Positions 9,218-18,605 are shown, counted from the stretch's first letter. The stretch is DNA of 63,862 bases from JBJKRF01 sp046704785 (GCA_046704785.1 JBJKRF010000148.1:1-63862); one strand, 5' to 3'. The notes: generated from the sequence alone by a model not told the origin. A program made the numbers and translations.

Positions 9218-9676
9218 TCAAATTTGGCGGCAATGGGTTTGCCAGTAACGTTCGAAGAGCAGAATCCGCCGTCGGATGTAGAAAACGTCGGGGTCGGAGG
9301 CCGGACGCTGTTGCTTGATCAGGTGCACAGCCATGCCGGGCGTGTATCCCTGCGCAATCAAAATAGCCGCTCCCATCGCCACGCTGCGATGCCGGCCTCG
9401 CGCGCAATGCGCATACACCTTTCCGCCGCTGCCGATGATCCGCAATGCGGCCTGCACGCCGCGCGCCAGCTTCACCATCGGGATGGGCAGCAGCGGATTG
9501 TCGAAGGTACGTAGCCACAGGTACTCCAAGGGCGGGTTGCTGGGGTTTGGGCGCACACGGTGGCCCAAACGCATATTGATAATCAGTTGAATCCCCAGGC
9601 GGCGCAAACGTTCGTAATCATCCAGGGTTGGGGTTGTCCCGATGAAAAGGGCGTCGTTGATTTGCGAAAAATCCAT
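9218..9676 (-). CDS. Dual-specificity/tyrosine protein phosphatase
   Basis: A 152-aa cytoplasmic protein of the cysteine-based phosphatase superfamily. The P-loop HCARGRHRS matches HCxxGxxRS with catalytic Cys and Arg in place. The upstream segment NPLLPIPM may carry the general acid region. No membrane segment or signal is visible. It converges on the diguanylate cyclase gene with a 27-bp gap that includes a short hairpin (CGGCACA / TGTGCCG near 9201-9216). Its promoter has a -10 box only 6 nt before the ATG. The substrate could be a phosphoprotein or another phosphate ester and cannot be told from sequence. Confidence 0.85.
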   Translation of the reverse strand: MDFSQINDALFIGTTPTLDDYERLRRLGIQLIINMRLGHRVRPNPSNPPLEYLWLRTFDNPLLPIPMVKLARGVQAALRIIGSGGKVYAHCARGRHRSVAMGAAILIAQGYTPGMAVHLIKQQRPASDPDVFYIRRRILLFERYWQTHCRQI

Positions 9677-9682
9677 GCGCCA

Positions 9683-9710
9683 ATCTTATCATGAGCGCAG
9701 AGGCTTCCAA
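9683..9710 (-). promoter_or_regulatory. Leaderless-type promoter of the phosphatase gene
   Basis: On the minus strand, TTGGAA (9705-9710) and TAAGAT (9683-9688) are separated by 16 bp. The ATG begins 6 nt after the -10 box and no Shine-Dalgarno sequence fits between. Confidence 0.5.
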
Positions 9711-9887
9711 GCATAAGAAAGCCTGCCAAACTGACTCTTCGGCACCGGCAACACAATGTTCTCGGCTATAATTCGTGGCAAGAAATTTAGGTTCCTCGGA
9801 ATTTCGTGTGGCAGCGGGGGCAGGCTGCCCGCAAAATTGGTCTCATTGTTCTGATTCCCAGGGAGCCAAATTTTATGGAGGACTGCC

Positions 9888-10130
9888 ATGTCAATTGATG
9901 ACGCGATCAAAAACATGCAATCCAAAATCAGCGGAGTCTGTTCGGACGCGCAAATGAAAGTAGTCAAGATGTCTGATGAGGAAGCGCGTATCAGCGTGTT
10001 GGCGCCCGCCGCCGACATCCAAGCCATCAAAGACGCCACCTTTCAGCCTGCATTGGACCTCCTGACCAACGACGGCCTCGACATTCAAGTGCAGGTCTAC
10101 GACCAAGATGCGCCCCCACTGACAGCCTGA
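9888..10130 (+). CDS. Small conserved-looking hypothetical protein, 80 aa
   Basis: I do not recognise the family. The 80-aa product is acidic and soluble, with one Cys, an N-terminal amphipathic helix (SIDDAIKNMQSKI) and a probable strand-helix-strand pattern. There is no membrane segment. The start is supported by GGAGG at about 9875-9879 with normal spacing. A TATAAT box near 9765 could give a leader of about 110 nt. It lies 117 bp before thrC but thrC has its own promoter, so it is probably a separate unit. Confidence 0.65.
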   Translation: MSIDDAIKNMQSKISGVCSDAQMKVVKMSDEEARISVLAPAADIQAIKDATFQPALDLLTNDGLDIQVQVYDQDAPPLTA

Positions 10131-10211
10131 TTTTTCGCGGGAGCAGGTTCAGGGCCTTCGCTTTCCTGTCGACTACGGTCGAAACTGGACTTCCAAACAA
10201 GAAAGCGCGGT

Positions 10212-10240
10212 TTGTGACCGTGGGCAATCTATGTTAAAAT
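10212..10240 (+). promoter_or_regulatory. Promoter of thrC-thrH, leaderless type
   Basis: TTGTGA at 10212-10217 and TAAAAT at 10235-10240 are separated by exactly 17 bp. The thrC ATG begins 7 nt after the -10 box, so the transcript should start on or beside the start codon. Confidence 0.65.
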
Positions 10241-10247
10241 TCTGCCT

Positions 10248-11309
10248 ATGACAGACTCATACCAAGGTGTTCTCCAACGTTACGGGCGCCTGCTCGACTT
10301 ACCCAAGCACACACGCCCCGTCAGCTTGCTCGAAGGCGATACCCCTCTGATCCCCGCCCGGGCCTTGTCCCGCCAACTGGGCGACGACTTCGAGCTTTTC
10401 GTCAAATTCGAGGGGCTCAACCCGACAGGCTCCTTCAAGGACCGCGGCATGACCGCCGCCGTCAGCGAAGCGCTCGGACGCGGCGTAAAGACCGTCATCT
10501 GCGCCTCCACGGGGAATACGGCCGCCTCGGCCGCCGCCTACGCCGCGCGCGCCGGGCTGAAGTCCATCGTGCTCATCCCGCAGGGCAAAGTCGCCGCCGG
10601 GAAACTGGCCGGCGCCATCGCCTACGGCGCGCAGGTCATCCAGATCGACGGCTCCTTCGACGATGCCCTGACCCTGGTGGTGCAAATCTCGGACAAACAC
10701 CCCATTTGCCTGGTCAACTCCATCAACCCGTACCGCATCGAGGGGCAGAAGTCCGGCGCCTTCGAGATTTGCGACACGCTGGGTTCCGCTCCCGACTGGT
10801 TGTGCCTGCCAGTCGGCAACGCTGGAAATATCACCGCCTATTGGGCCGGTTTCAAGCAATACAACGAACTGAAGCAAAGCGGACTGCCGCAAATCCTGGG
10901 CGTCCAGGCGCAGGGTGCCGCGCCGCTGGTGCTGGGGCACCCTGTCGAGCACCCGGAAACCGTCGCCACCGCCATCCGCATTGGCAAACCGGCGCGCGGC
11001 GAACAGGCCCTACAGGCAGCCGAGGAGTCCGGGGGGCGCATCCTTGCCGCCAGCGACGAACAGATTTTGAGTATGCAGCAGTCGCTCGCCAGGGACGAAG
11101 GCATCTGGGTAGAACCGGCCTCCGCAGCCGGGTTGGCCGGTCTGGCGCTCGAAATCGCTGCCGGGCGCTTCGACGCTCACGGCAAACGTATCGTCGCCAT
11201 TTGCACCGGGCACGGACTGAAAGACCCCGACATCGTCACCAAAGAGATGCAGAAGCCGCTGGTCGTGCCGCCGGACCTGTCCGCTCTCGAAGAAGCGATC
11301 ATAGGGTAG
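10248..11309 (+). CDS. thrC: Threonine synthase
   Basis: A 353-aa PLP enzyme converting O-phospho-L-homoserine to threonine. The PLP lysine lies in GSFKDRGMT near residue 63, and the STGNTAASAAAYAARAG segment near residue 87 is the phosphate/cofactor-binding region typical of threonine synthases. Length fits the short bacterial class without the plant-type N-terminal extension. The promoter box is 7 nt from the ATG, so the message is probably leaderless. thrH follows after 4 nt, which places supply of the substrate and this last step of threonine synthesis in one operon. Threonine dehydratases are related, but the motif pattern and partner gene favour ThrC. Confidence 0.92.
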   Translation: MTDSYQGVLQRYGRLLDLPKHTRPVSLLEGDTPLIPARALSRQLGDDFELFVKFEGLNPTGSFKDRGMTAAVSEALGRGVKTVICASTGNTAASAAAYAARAGLKSIVLIPQGKVAAGKLAGAIAYGAQVIQIDGSFDDALTLVVQISDKHPICLVNSINPYRIEGQKSGAFEICDTLGSAPDWLCLPVGNAGNITAYWAGFKQYNELKQSGLPQILGVQAQGAAPLVLGHPVEHPETVATAIRIGKPARGEQALQAAEESGGRILAASDEQILSMQQSLARDEGIWVEPASAAGLAGLALEIAAGRFDAHGKRIVAICTGHGLKDPDIVTKEMQKPLVVPPDLSALEEAIIG

Positions 11310-11313
11310 TCCC

Positions 11314-11985
11314 ATGACCGTCCGCCTGACCAAACCCCACGAAAATCCGCCCCTGAGAGCCGCCGACATGGATACCCGACCCACCCTCATCGCCATGGAC
11401 ATGGAGGGCGTCTTCACGCCCGAAATCTGGATCGCCGTCGCCGAAAAGACCGGCATCGAAAAACTGCGCCTGACCACCCGCGACATCCATGATTATGACC
11501 AGTTGATGCGTGGACGTCTGGCCTTGCTGCGTGAACACAAGCTGAAACTGCGCGACATCCAGGCCGTGATCGCCAGCCTCGACCCGCTGCCGGGCGCTGT
11601 CGAATTCACGGACTGGCTGCGTGAGCAGGCTCCGCTGATCATCCTGACCGACAGCTTCTACGAATTCGTCGCCCCGCTCAAGGAAAAACTGCACCACCCG
11701 ACCATCTTCTGCAACAACCTGATCGTGGACGAAGACGACAATGTGGTAGATTACCGCCTGCGCCAGAAGGACGGCAAGAAACACGCCGCCATCGCCTTCA
11801 AGAGCCTGGGCTTCCGCGTGATCGCAGCCGGCGATTCTTACAACGATACCAATATGTTAAAAGAAGCCGATCACGGCATCCTGTTCCGGCCATCGGCCAA
11901 CGTGGCGGCAGAATTCCCCCAGTTCCCAGCCGTGCGTGAATATGCCGAAATGCAGGCCAGGATTTGTGAGATCCTGCAAGCCTGA
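11314..11985 (+). CDS. thrH: ThrH: phosphoserine phosphatase / homoserine phosphotransferase
   Basis: A HAD-superfamily enzyme. The nucleophile motif is DMEGVFTPE, followed by IWIAVAEKTGI and the cap region LTTRDIHDYDQLMRGRL, as in the bifunctional ThrH of Pseudomonas. Motif II is ILTDSFYEF and motif III/IV is the lysine before GDSYNDTNM. ThrH is known to dephosphorylate phosphoserine and to transfer the phosphate to homoserine, replacing homoserine kinase. Directly following thrC, it probably supplies O-phosphohomoserine. The ATG at 11314 is annotated; the ATG at 11368 would give 205 aa, which is the family length, and may be the real start. A terminator follows at 11992-12023. Confidence 0.87.
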   Translation: MTVRLTKPHENPPLRAADMDTRPTLIAMDMEGVFTPEIWIAVAEKTGIEKLRLTTRDIHDYDQLMRGRLALLREHKLKLRDIQAVIASLDPLPGAVEFTDWLREQAPLIILTDSFYEFVAPLKEKLHHPTIFCNNLIVDEDDNVVDYRLRQKDGKKHAAIAFKSLGFRVIAAGDSYNDTNMLKEADHGILFRPSANVAAEFPQFPAVREYAEMQARICEILQA

Positions 11986-11991
11986 TCGACA

Positions 11992-12023
11992 AAAAAACGG
12001 AGCCCGAACAGGCTCCGTTTTCG
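11992..12023. terminator. Bidirectional terminator between thrH and ABC permease
   Basis: AACGGAGCC and GGCTCCGTT form a 9-bp stem with a 6-nt loop. A T-rich run follows on the plus strand and seven A residues precede it, giving a T run on the minus strand. It fits both converging genes. Confidence 0.85.
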
Positions 12024-12025
12024 AT

Positions 12026-12756
12026 TCAGTCCAGCACGAGTTGGTCACGACGGAAACGCGTCACGGCAACGGCGATCAGCACGGCGTCCACGACGAAGAC
12101 CAACCCCAGCGCGCCAACACCGATTGCGACGAAATTGGCAGTTTCGAGAAAGTTCGACAGCCCATGTTTCCAGGCGCCGGGCAGCATGGGAATTAAAAGC
12201 AACGGCAGGAAGATGACCAGAAAGGCTGTTCCAACAGTCTGCTGCGCCTGACGCACGGTGGAGGCATTGAGCGAGACCAGCACACCGATACCGGCAGCCA
12301 GCGCCGCGACCAACAAACTGACGACCAACGCCGCAATGGCAATCAACGGCGGGTACAACAGCAGTTCGCCCCTGCCTACGGCAAGATTGACGGTGATCAG
12401 GCCCAGCAACATACCGGCCACGCTGGTGCCCCAACCGTACAGGATGGCCGAAGCCATTTTGCCCAGCAAAATCGACAAGTCCGGCAGGCGGCTGGCGAGC
12501 AAGGTCTCCAACGTGTGGCGCTCACGTTCCCCGGCGAACGAATCGGCGATGACGTTGTTGACCAGCATGAACGGCAGCCAGCCCCAATACGCCAGCCCGA
12601 CGGGTGTGTTCACCCAATCACGGCCAATTTGCAGCGGCATCAAAATGCCAAACAGGATCAGAAAAATGCCCAGGCTGGTCAGTGTGCCGCGGCGCGTGCC
12701 GCGTTGCAGGAACAGTTCTCGTAGCTCCTTCCACATGACGGTCAGAATATCGGCAA

Positions 12757-12760
<4 letters not shown>
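12026..12760 (-). CDS. ABC-2 type transporter permease
   Basis: A 244-aa integral membrane protein with about six hydrophobic helices, starting with MWKELRELFLQRGTRRG before the first helix, as is common in ABC-2 permeases (CcmB/NatB-like). SFAGERERHTLETLLASRL is the typical cytoplasmic loop that contacts the ATPase. Its start overlaps the stop of the ATPase gene by 4 nt, so the two form one transporter, probably an exporter. The substrate is unknown; sodium or drug export is common for this class. Confidence 0.85.
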
Positions 12761-13704
<944 letters not shown>

Positions 13705-13764
13705 TTATCAACTCCATGGGACAAAGCAAATTTACTTAAGCCCACTCCCCCAAGAATCAAAATT

Positions 13765-14406
13765 TCACGGGAACAATCGCCGCGCTTTGACCTCGGCGAC
13801 GGCGTCGGGCCGGTACCGGTACAGGCGCGCGGGGCGGCCTTCCCCGGCGCGGCGATGTAACGTCTCTTCGATAATGCCGGCTTCCAGGATGCGACGCCGG
13901 AAATTACGTTTATCCAGTTTCTCGCCCAGGATAATTTCATAGGTATGCTGCAACTCACTCAGGGTGAATTCGTCGGGCAGGAGTTCAAACCCCACGGCGC
14001 TGTATTCCAACTTATAACGCAGCCGTCGCAAGGCATAGACGATGATCTCGCCGTGGTCGTGGGCCAGCACCGGCAAACGGTTCAGGCGATACCAGCGCAG
14101 CTTGCCATCCGGCGCGGCGTGATAAGCGTCCAGCGGGACAAGCGCAAAATAGACAATGCTGATGAGCCGTCCAACCGAGATACGCCCCGGGTCGCCGTAC
14201 GTATAAAGTTGCTCCAGGTAGGCTTCCCGTCCCTTGAGCTGCCCGGAAAAAGCGCGCATGGCCGCATCCTCCAGCGACTCCTGTGGGCGCAATACCTCAC
14301 CGGGCAATTCCCATCGATCATCATCTGTAGGCGCCAGCAAGACCTGCAAAGCGTCTTCGCACAAGCTGAAAATGACCACATGGACGTTCAAAAGGTAATC
14401 GTTCAC
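13765..14406 (-). CDS. NrtR-type transcriptional regulator (degenerate Nudix plus winged helix)
   Basis: A 213-aa protein with a Nudix-like domain at about residues 5-135 and a C-terminal winged-helix region (about 145-213; FTLSELQHTYEIILG, then KRNFRRRIL). The Nudix box is degenerate: PGEVLRPQESLEDAAMRAF lacks the REUxEE glutamates, so pyrophosphatase activity is unlikely. This architecture is that of NrtR, which represses NAD salvage and other genes and senses ADP-ribose-type ligands. No NAD genes are adjacent, so the regulon here is unknown. The start codon is GTG at 14406, 9 nt after a TATAAT box, without a Shine-Dalgarno site. Confidence 0.82.
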   Translation of the reverse strand: MNDYLLNVHVVIFSLCEDALQVLLAPTDDDRWELPGEVLRPQESLEDAAMRAFSGQLKGREAYLEQLYTYGDPGRISVGRLISIVYFALVPLDAYHAAPDGKLRWYRLNRLPVLAHDHGEIIVYALRRLRYKLEYSAVGFELLPDEFTLSELQHTYEIILGEKLDKRNFRRRILEAGIIEETLHRRAGEGRPARLYRYRPDAVAEVKARRLFP

Positions 14407-14415
14407 GGCAAATTG

Positions 14416-14485
14416 ATTATATACCCCTCACGGTCGTAGAACGCTTTTTATTGAACCGGAAAGCTCAATTTATGACTGCGACCGT
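14416..14485 (-). promoter_or_regulatory. nrtR promoter with flanking inverted repeat
   Basis: TATAAT (minus strand, 14416-14421) lies 9 nt from the GTG start. ACGGTCGTAG begins at 14430 and its near-perfect inverse CTGCGACCGT ends at 14485. The two arms could be autoregulatory operator half-sites, one beside the -10 box. The spacing between the arms is long (about 35 bp), so looping or two separate sites would be needed. No binding data support this. Confidence 0.4.
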
Positions 14486-14496
14486 AAAAACCGGCG

Positions 14497-14524
14497 TAAA
14501 AAAAGCGCAGTTCCTGCGCCTTTT
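14497..14524 (-). terminator. Terminator of the DarA-like operon
   Basis: GCGCAG (14505-14510) and CTGCGC (14514-14519) form a short stem with a 3-nt loop. On the minus strand a run of seven T residues follows (14498-14504). It is 17 nt past the stop of the gene ending at 14541. Confidence 0.8.
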
Positions 14525-14540
14525 CCCTGGCAAAATGTTC

Positions 14541-14804
14541 TTATAGCTGCTCGTAATGCTCCACCGGCACCACAAAGACCGTTGCACGAGGCCGATCATC
14601 CCTGGACGGCACCAGCGATTTGCGGATCAACTCAATGGCCGCATTCACCTTGCCATCGTCCACGCCCAGCAGCAGCGTCGTGTTGCCTTTGCGAAAGAAA
14701 CCGCCTGTCGAGGCCACACGCGTCATGCGGAAGTTGGTCGTCGTCAAGGCCTGGGCCACCGGTTCGATGTCATCATCGCTCAAAATAGTAATGATCATCT
14801 TCAT
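14541..14804 (-). CDS. DarA/PstA-like cyclic di-AMP receptor protein
   Basis: An 87-aa PII-like protein of the family that includes the c-di-AMP receptor DarA/PstA. The signature ASTGGFFRKGNTTLLLGV at about residues 31-48 matches the family's conserved block. It lacks the longer insertion of the best studied DarA proteins. Family members trimerise and bind c-di-AMP between subunits; the output is unknown. A second member lies just upstream and this ATG is 2 nt from its stop, with GAGGAG inside that gene serving as binding site. Ligand binding is inferred from homology. Confidence 0.85.
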   Translation of the reverse strand: MKMIITILSDDDIEPVAQALTTTNFRMTRVASTGGFFRKGNTTLLLGVDDGKVNAAIELIRKSLVPSRDDRPRATVFVVPVEHYEQL

Positions 14805-14806
14805 GA

Positions 14807-15148
14807 CTAGAACTCCTCAAAACGCTCCACCGGCAGGGTAAAAATCGTCGCACCCCCGACCGTGACCGGAACCGGGGTCGGCATTGGCAGCGGAGAGCCT
14901 TCCAGGGGGATGGCAAGGTATTCCACGCGCTGGCGGCAGGATTCTTTCAAGGCTTGCAGCACGCGTTCCTCCTGCCCGGCAGGCAGACCGATGAGCAGCG
15001 TAGCGTTATGACGGCCCAGGAATCCGCCCGTGCTGGCGAAATGGACGACAGGCACGGGCAGCGCTTCGAGCGCTTCGACCACCCCGTCCAAGTCCTGCTC
15101 CTGCACCACCGCTGTCATCAAAGCTTGAATCGTCGTCTTTTCTGGCAT
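14807..15148 (-). CDS. Second DarA/PstA-like PII-type protein
   Basis: A 113-aa paralogue of the downstream gene, with the same conserved block (ASTGGFLGRHNATLLIGL, about residues 38-55). It has a longer Pro-rich loop (SPLPMPTPVPV) before the final strand, and both proteins end in a similar PVExxE strand. Side-by-side copies could form mixed trimers or respond to different ligands. A strong AGGAGG precedes the ATG, and the gene starts 11 nt after the large glycosidase-like gene, making a three-gene operon. Confidence 0.82.
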   Translation of the reverse strand: MPEKTTIQALMTAVVQEQDLDGVVEALEALPVPVVHFASTGGFLGRHNATLLIGLPAGQEERVLQALKESCRQRVEYLAIPLEGSPLPMPTPVPVTVGGATIFTLPVERFEEF

Positions 15149-15159
15149 AGGCGTCCTCC

Positions 15160-17535
15160 TTATTCACAGGATAAGATCGCATCGGTCGGATCGTCTAAAG
15201 TTGCTACCTGTCCATTGGGAAAGATGATTTCGGTCTGACTGGTCTGACGTGTAACGGTCAGGCCTCTATATTTTACCGTAACCGGCCACGGAAATGGATT
15301 CTCTCCCCGCAAGCGCACACGCGTGGGCGAAAGAATTTCCACACCCAGGGTTTGTAAGAACAGTCCCACCGGGGCCAGGCCGTTGAGGGCGTTTTGTTCG
15401 CCCAAGCCGGCGCCTGTCTCGGCATGATACGCGTGATAGAAAGCATGCGAGCGCTTCAGATTCTGGATGACCGCCGACATGATGTGCGCCGTCAAACGGG
15501 CCGCTTCACGCCGGTAGCCGTACGCCAGCAACCCCTCGCCGATGAGTTGGTTCCAGGGCAGGTGCACGCTCATACAAATGGCGTCCGCCTCCGAAACGGG
15601 CGTGTGCGGCAAGGCTGGGATTCCAAAGGGATGGTCGAACTCAGCCGCATCCATCACAGTGCGGTAGACCAATGCCTGCGCCTCATGCGCCGAGGGAACC
15701 CCGGCCCACAGCGGCAGCAATAACGTGTGATCGAGCATAGTCAGGTCAACGGTTTGGATGATAATGCGATCCCGGCTGCTCAACCCCTCGAAGGTAAAAT
15801 CGCCCACCTCGGTGTAGACGCGGCGCGTTGTAGCCACGCCGCCGCTGGCGCTGAAGGTGAAGTCCTGGCGGTCGAGGCGCTCCGACTGTTTCTTGCCGTT
15901 CAGCGCTCCGGCAATCGTCACATGCGGGCGTTTGAGTGCTTCTCCCTGGCCGTGGATTCGAATCAGCAGGCGCACGGGTTGTTTGAAGGTCTTTTGCAGG
16001 GAAATCTCCGGGGCGGCCCGCCGTTTGCTGACGAGCTTGGCACTCAGGGTCAGGTGGGTATCGCGGTCGGCGTAATGATAAAAGGCCCCGTCGTCGTCCC
16101 AGCAGGATTCGATGCCCTGGCGCAGCACCTCGGCCTGTTTCTTGAGCAGCGGCAGGTCAGACACGCGACCGATCAGTTCTGCCATTCGCACCAGGCAATG
16201 AGCCTCCCGGTAGAGGGCCGCCGCCAGCGCCGGGCTCTGCACGCTGGCAATGTTGACGCCCTGGGCCCATTCGTGCCAGCCGTCGAAAAGCGGATTATCC
16301 TCGAAGCCGGTCTGCAAGCTGTGTTGCCATTCTGGCAGGCCGTTGCGATCGTGGTCCCGCGCAGGCGAGAACCAGCTCCAGAAAAAGGAATGCAGCGACG
16401 GGTAGACTTGCGCGAGGAAGCCCGTCCCCAGGCCGTTTTCGTACAACTGCCAGGCCAGGCTCGACAGGTACGGCGAGGCCAGGAAGCGCCCGCGTTGCCC
16501 GGCCAGGCCGGGACGACAGTCGATGAAGCCGTCGTTCTCCTGCACGGCGAGATAATTTTCCAACAGGCCCTGAGTCAGTTTTGCCGCGCCGGAAAGGATG
16601 CTGCTCAGGTAATAAGTTTCGAGCACGGGCTGCCCGTTCCAGAAATGCTGGTAATCGGTGCCATCCCCAAGCTGAGAGTAGCCCTGGTCGGGCTTGCGCG
16701 AGAGTACGAACGAGGGGTTCGGCAGGTGCTCGGAGGAGGCGCTCAGGAGCGAAAAAGCGGCTTTTTGGCTGAAAGCCAGGGCAGCGTCCCAATCGGAATC
16801 GCTGGTGTGGATTTCGATGCTCTGGCTGGCGTTCAGCAACTCGATGTTGGCTTTCTCCGCATCGAACGGACGGGCCGCCAGGCGGCGCGCCGTGTCGAAC
16901 GACTCCTGCACATCTTTGAGGCTGGCCAATGCCCAGTTGAACTGGCGTCTGCCGCCGGGGGCCAGGTCTACCATCAGCGACAGCGACGCGTAGGGGCCGG
17001 GCCCGGCGACAGGGCCGCCAGTCATGAAAAGCACGGGAAACATATCTTCCACCTGGCCTTCGAGCACCGTCACCGACTGGCGCTGTGAGACCGTCATGGG
17101 TTGGCCGTTCAACGGGACGAGTTGCCCAATCCATTCCAGCCGCAGGGGATGCGGGACGACGGCGTGATTGGCAATGGTCAGGCGCCCGGCCACGACCTGT
17201 GAAAGGGGCGCCCAATATTCGGCAGTCACGTCCACGCCGGCAATCGGGGAGAAAGTGACTTCCAGAAAATTAGGATAGAAGCGACGCAAGCGAGGGGCCG
17301 ACGTAAAAGCGTCGGGGTCGCTAAGCACCTTTCCATTTTCGGTAAAACGGGGGAAGAGTCGCATCAGGCGCGCGCGCAAACCGTAGGTGGTGCGTAAGCC
17401 GATGGCGCCCGGATCGCCACCACGCAAATCCAATTCCCAGATGTGGTCGTTGGCATAATCCGGGGTGCACAGCCGCGCGTCGGCGGCCATCGTCAATTGG
17501 AGCGGATCATCAGGACCGAGATTCCATTCTCGCAT
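15160..17535 (-). CDS. Large (alpha/alpha)6-type glycoside hydrolase, GH63-like
   Basis: A 791-aa protein. The first 260 residues look like a beta-sandwich domain (VTAEYWAPLS, LTIANHAVVPHPLRLEW). Residues 270-790 resemble the toroid of GH63/GH15-like glucosidases (DGTDYQHFWNGQPVLETYYL, GLPEWQHS, SVHLPWNQLIGEGLLAYGY). No signal peptide is seen. The frame is open to 17631, but a promoter with ideal spacing ends 9 nt before the ATG at 17535, so I use that start. Candidate acids lie in the DRNGLPEW and EWAQGVN segments, but I cannot assign them. Alpha-glucosidase, trehalase-like or mannosidase-like specificity is possible. It is co-transcribed with the two DarA-like genes. Confidence 0.72.
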   Translation of the reverse strand: MREWNLGPDDPLQLTMAADARLCTPDYANDHIWELDLRGGDPGAIGLRTTYGLRARLMRLFPRFTENGKVLSDPDAFTSAPRLRRFYPNFLEVTFSPIAGVDVTAEYWAPLSQVVAGRLTIANHAVVPHPLRLEWIGQLVPLNGQPMTVSQRQSVTVLEGQVEDMFPVLFMTGGPVAGPGPYASLSLMVDLAPGGRRQFNWALASLKDVQESFDTARRLAARPFDAEKANIELLNASQSIEIHTSDSDWDAALAFSQKAAFSLLSASSEHLPNPSFVLSRKPDQGYSQLGDGTDYQHFWNGQPVLETYYLSSILSGAAKLTQGLLENYLAVQENDGFIDCRPGLAGQRGRFLASPYLSSLAWQLYENGLGTGFLAQVYPSLHSFFWSWFSPARDHDRNGLPEWQHSLQTGFEDNPLFDGWHEWAQGVNIASVQSPALAAALYREAHCLVRMAELIGRVSDLPLLKKQAEVLRQGIESCWDDDGAFYHYADRDTHLTLSAKLVSKRRAAPEISLQKTFKQPVRLLIRIHGQGEALKRPHVTIAGALNGKKQSERLDRQDFTFSASGGVATTRRVYTEVGDFTFEGLSSRDRIIIQTVDLTMLDHTLLLPLWAGVPSAHEAQALVYRTVMDAAEFDHPFGIPALPHTPVSEADAICMSVHLPWNQLIGEGLLAYGYRREAARLTAHIMSAVIQNLKRSHAFYHAYHAETGAGLGEQNALNGLAPVGLFLQTLGVEILSPTRVRLRGENPFPWPVTVKYRGLTVTRQTSQTEIIFPNGQVATLDDPTDAILSCE

Positions 17536-17544
17536 ATTGCACCA

Positions 17545-17573
17545 ATTGTAAGGGTTGTTCCCGTACAGGTCAA
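17545..17573 (-). promoter_or_regulatory. Strong leaderless-type promoter
   Basis: On the minus strand TTGACC (17568-17573) and TACAAT (17545-17550) are separated by 17 bp. The ATG at 17535 begins 9 nt after the -10 box and has no Shine-Dalgarno sequence. This places the true start 32 codons inside the longest open frame. Confidence 0.75.
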
Positions 17574-17658
17574 AGGATTGGCGGGATTGCGCTCTTGACT
17601 TTACCCTTATTCCATGCCAGACTGTGTACATCGCGCATCCAAGGAGGTCTTTACCGAT

Positions 17659-18357
17659 ATGAAACTCCAGTTTAGAGACGTTTCCGTCTCACGTGCGAAC
17701 CACAAAGGCGAGATGGAATCCTGCCTGGCGCTGCCGGAAGGGACAGGACCTTTCCCAGGCTTGGTGGTCATCCACGAAATCTTCGGCCTGAACGATAACA
17801 TTCGCGAGATCACTCAACGCTTTGCAGCGGAAGGTTATGCTGCGCTGGGCGTGGACCTGTTCTCCAACCGCAACCGGACGCTGTGCATGCTGCAAATTTT
17901 TTCCGGTCTCCTGCTGCGCCCGTTGAACAACGCCATGCTGGCCGATCTGCAATCGAGCCTGGCTTTTCTGGGAGAGCAGCCGGGTGTGGACCCGAAGCGC
18001 CTCGGCGCAGTAGGATTCTGCATGGGCGGCAGTTACGCCCTGCAACTGGCCGTGACCGAAAAGGAGTTGAAGGCGGCTTCGGTCTTCTACGGGATGAACC
18101 CCCGGCCGCTGGACGCCGTGGCGCAGTCCTGCCCGCTGGTGGGCAGCTATCCGGGCCAGGATTTCACGGCCTCCGCCGCGCGCGAGCTGGAGGCGGCGTT
18201 GGCGCGCTACGAAGTGCCGCACGACATCAAAATCTACGCGGATGCGCACCACTCTTTTTTCAACGACACGCGGCCCGCCTTTGCGCCCGAAGCCGCCCAG
18301 GACGCCTGGGAGCGCATGCTGACTTTCTTCGACGAGCACCTGAAGGCTGGCAACTGA
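17659..18357 (+). CDS. Dienelactone hydrolase family protein
   Basis: A 232-aa alpha/beta hydrolase. The nucleophile elbow GFCMGG carries Cys rather than Ser, as in dienelactone hydrolases, and the catalytic His lies in ADAHHSFFND near residue 196. The N-terminal LVVIHEIFGLNDNIREIT matches the family oxyanion region. No signal peptide is visible. The ATG at 17659 is chosen because AAGGAGG lies at 17640-17646; an ATG at 17614 overlaps the divergent gene's promoter side. The natural substrate is unknown, since many members outside aromatic pathways have broad esterase activity. Confidence 0.87.
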   Translation: MKLQFRDVSVSRANHKGEMESCLALPEGTGPFPGLVVIHEIFGLNDNIREITQRFAAEGYAALGVDLFSNRNRTLCMLQIFSGLLLRPLNNAMLADLQSSLAFLGEQPGVDPKRLGAVGFCMGGSYALQLAVTEKELKAASVFYGMNPRPLDAVAQSCPLVGSYPGQDFTASAARELEAALARYEVPHDIKIYADAHHSFFNDTRPAFAPEAAQDAWERMLTFFDEHLKAGN

Positions 18358-18605
18358 AGCTGGTTTTAGCCAGCGAAAAACACCATCAGCACGTATTCTC
18401 CGTCATAGACGGGACAAAGCTTGCGGGGTGACTAAATTCCATATCAGAGTGCCCGCCAGGATGACTTACCCGATTCCGTATCATAATAATGTGGAACGTC
18501 CTCGCCTGTTTTTCCGTAGATGATACGTAGCACAATTGAATGCAAGCAGACAGCAACAGCCATCTTGCCCTTCGGAACCACAAGGTCATACTTTAAGAGA
18601 GAAAA

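Noticed and set aside
17536..17631. 32 extra N-terminal codons for the large glycosidase-like gene
   Set aside because: The codons cover a near-consensus promoter (TTGACC, 17 bp, TACAAT), so the ATG at 17535 is the start.
18359..18374. GCTGG/CCAGC hairpin after the dienelactone hydrolase gene as a terminator
   Set aside because: The stem is only 6 bp and no T tract follows on the plus strand, so it was not listed as a feature.
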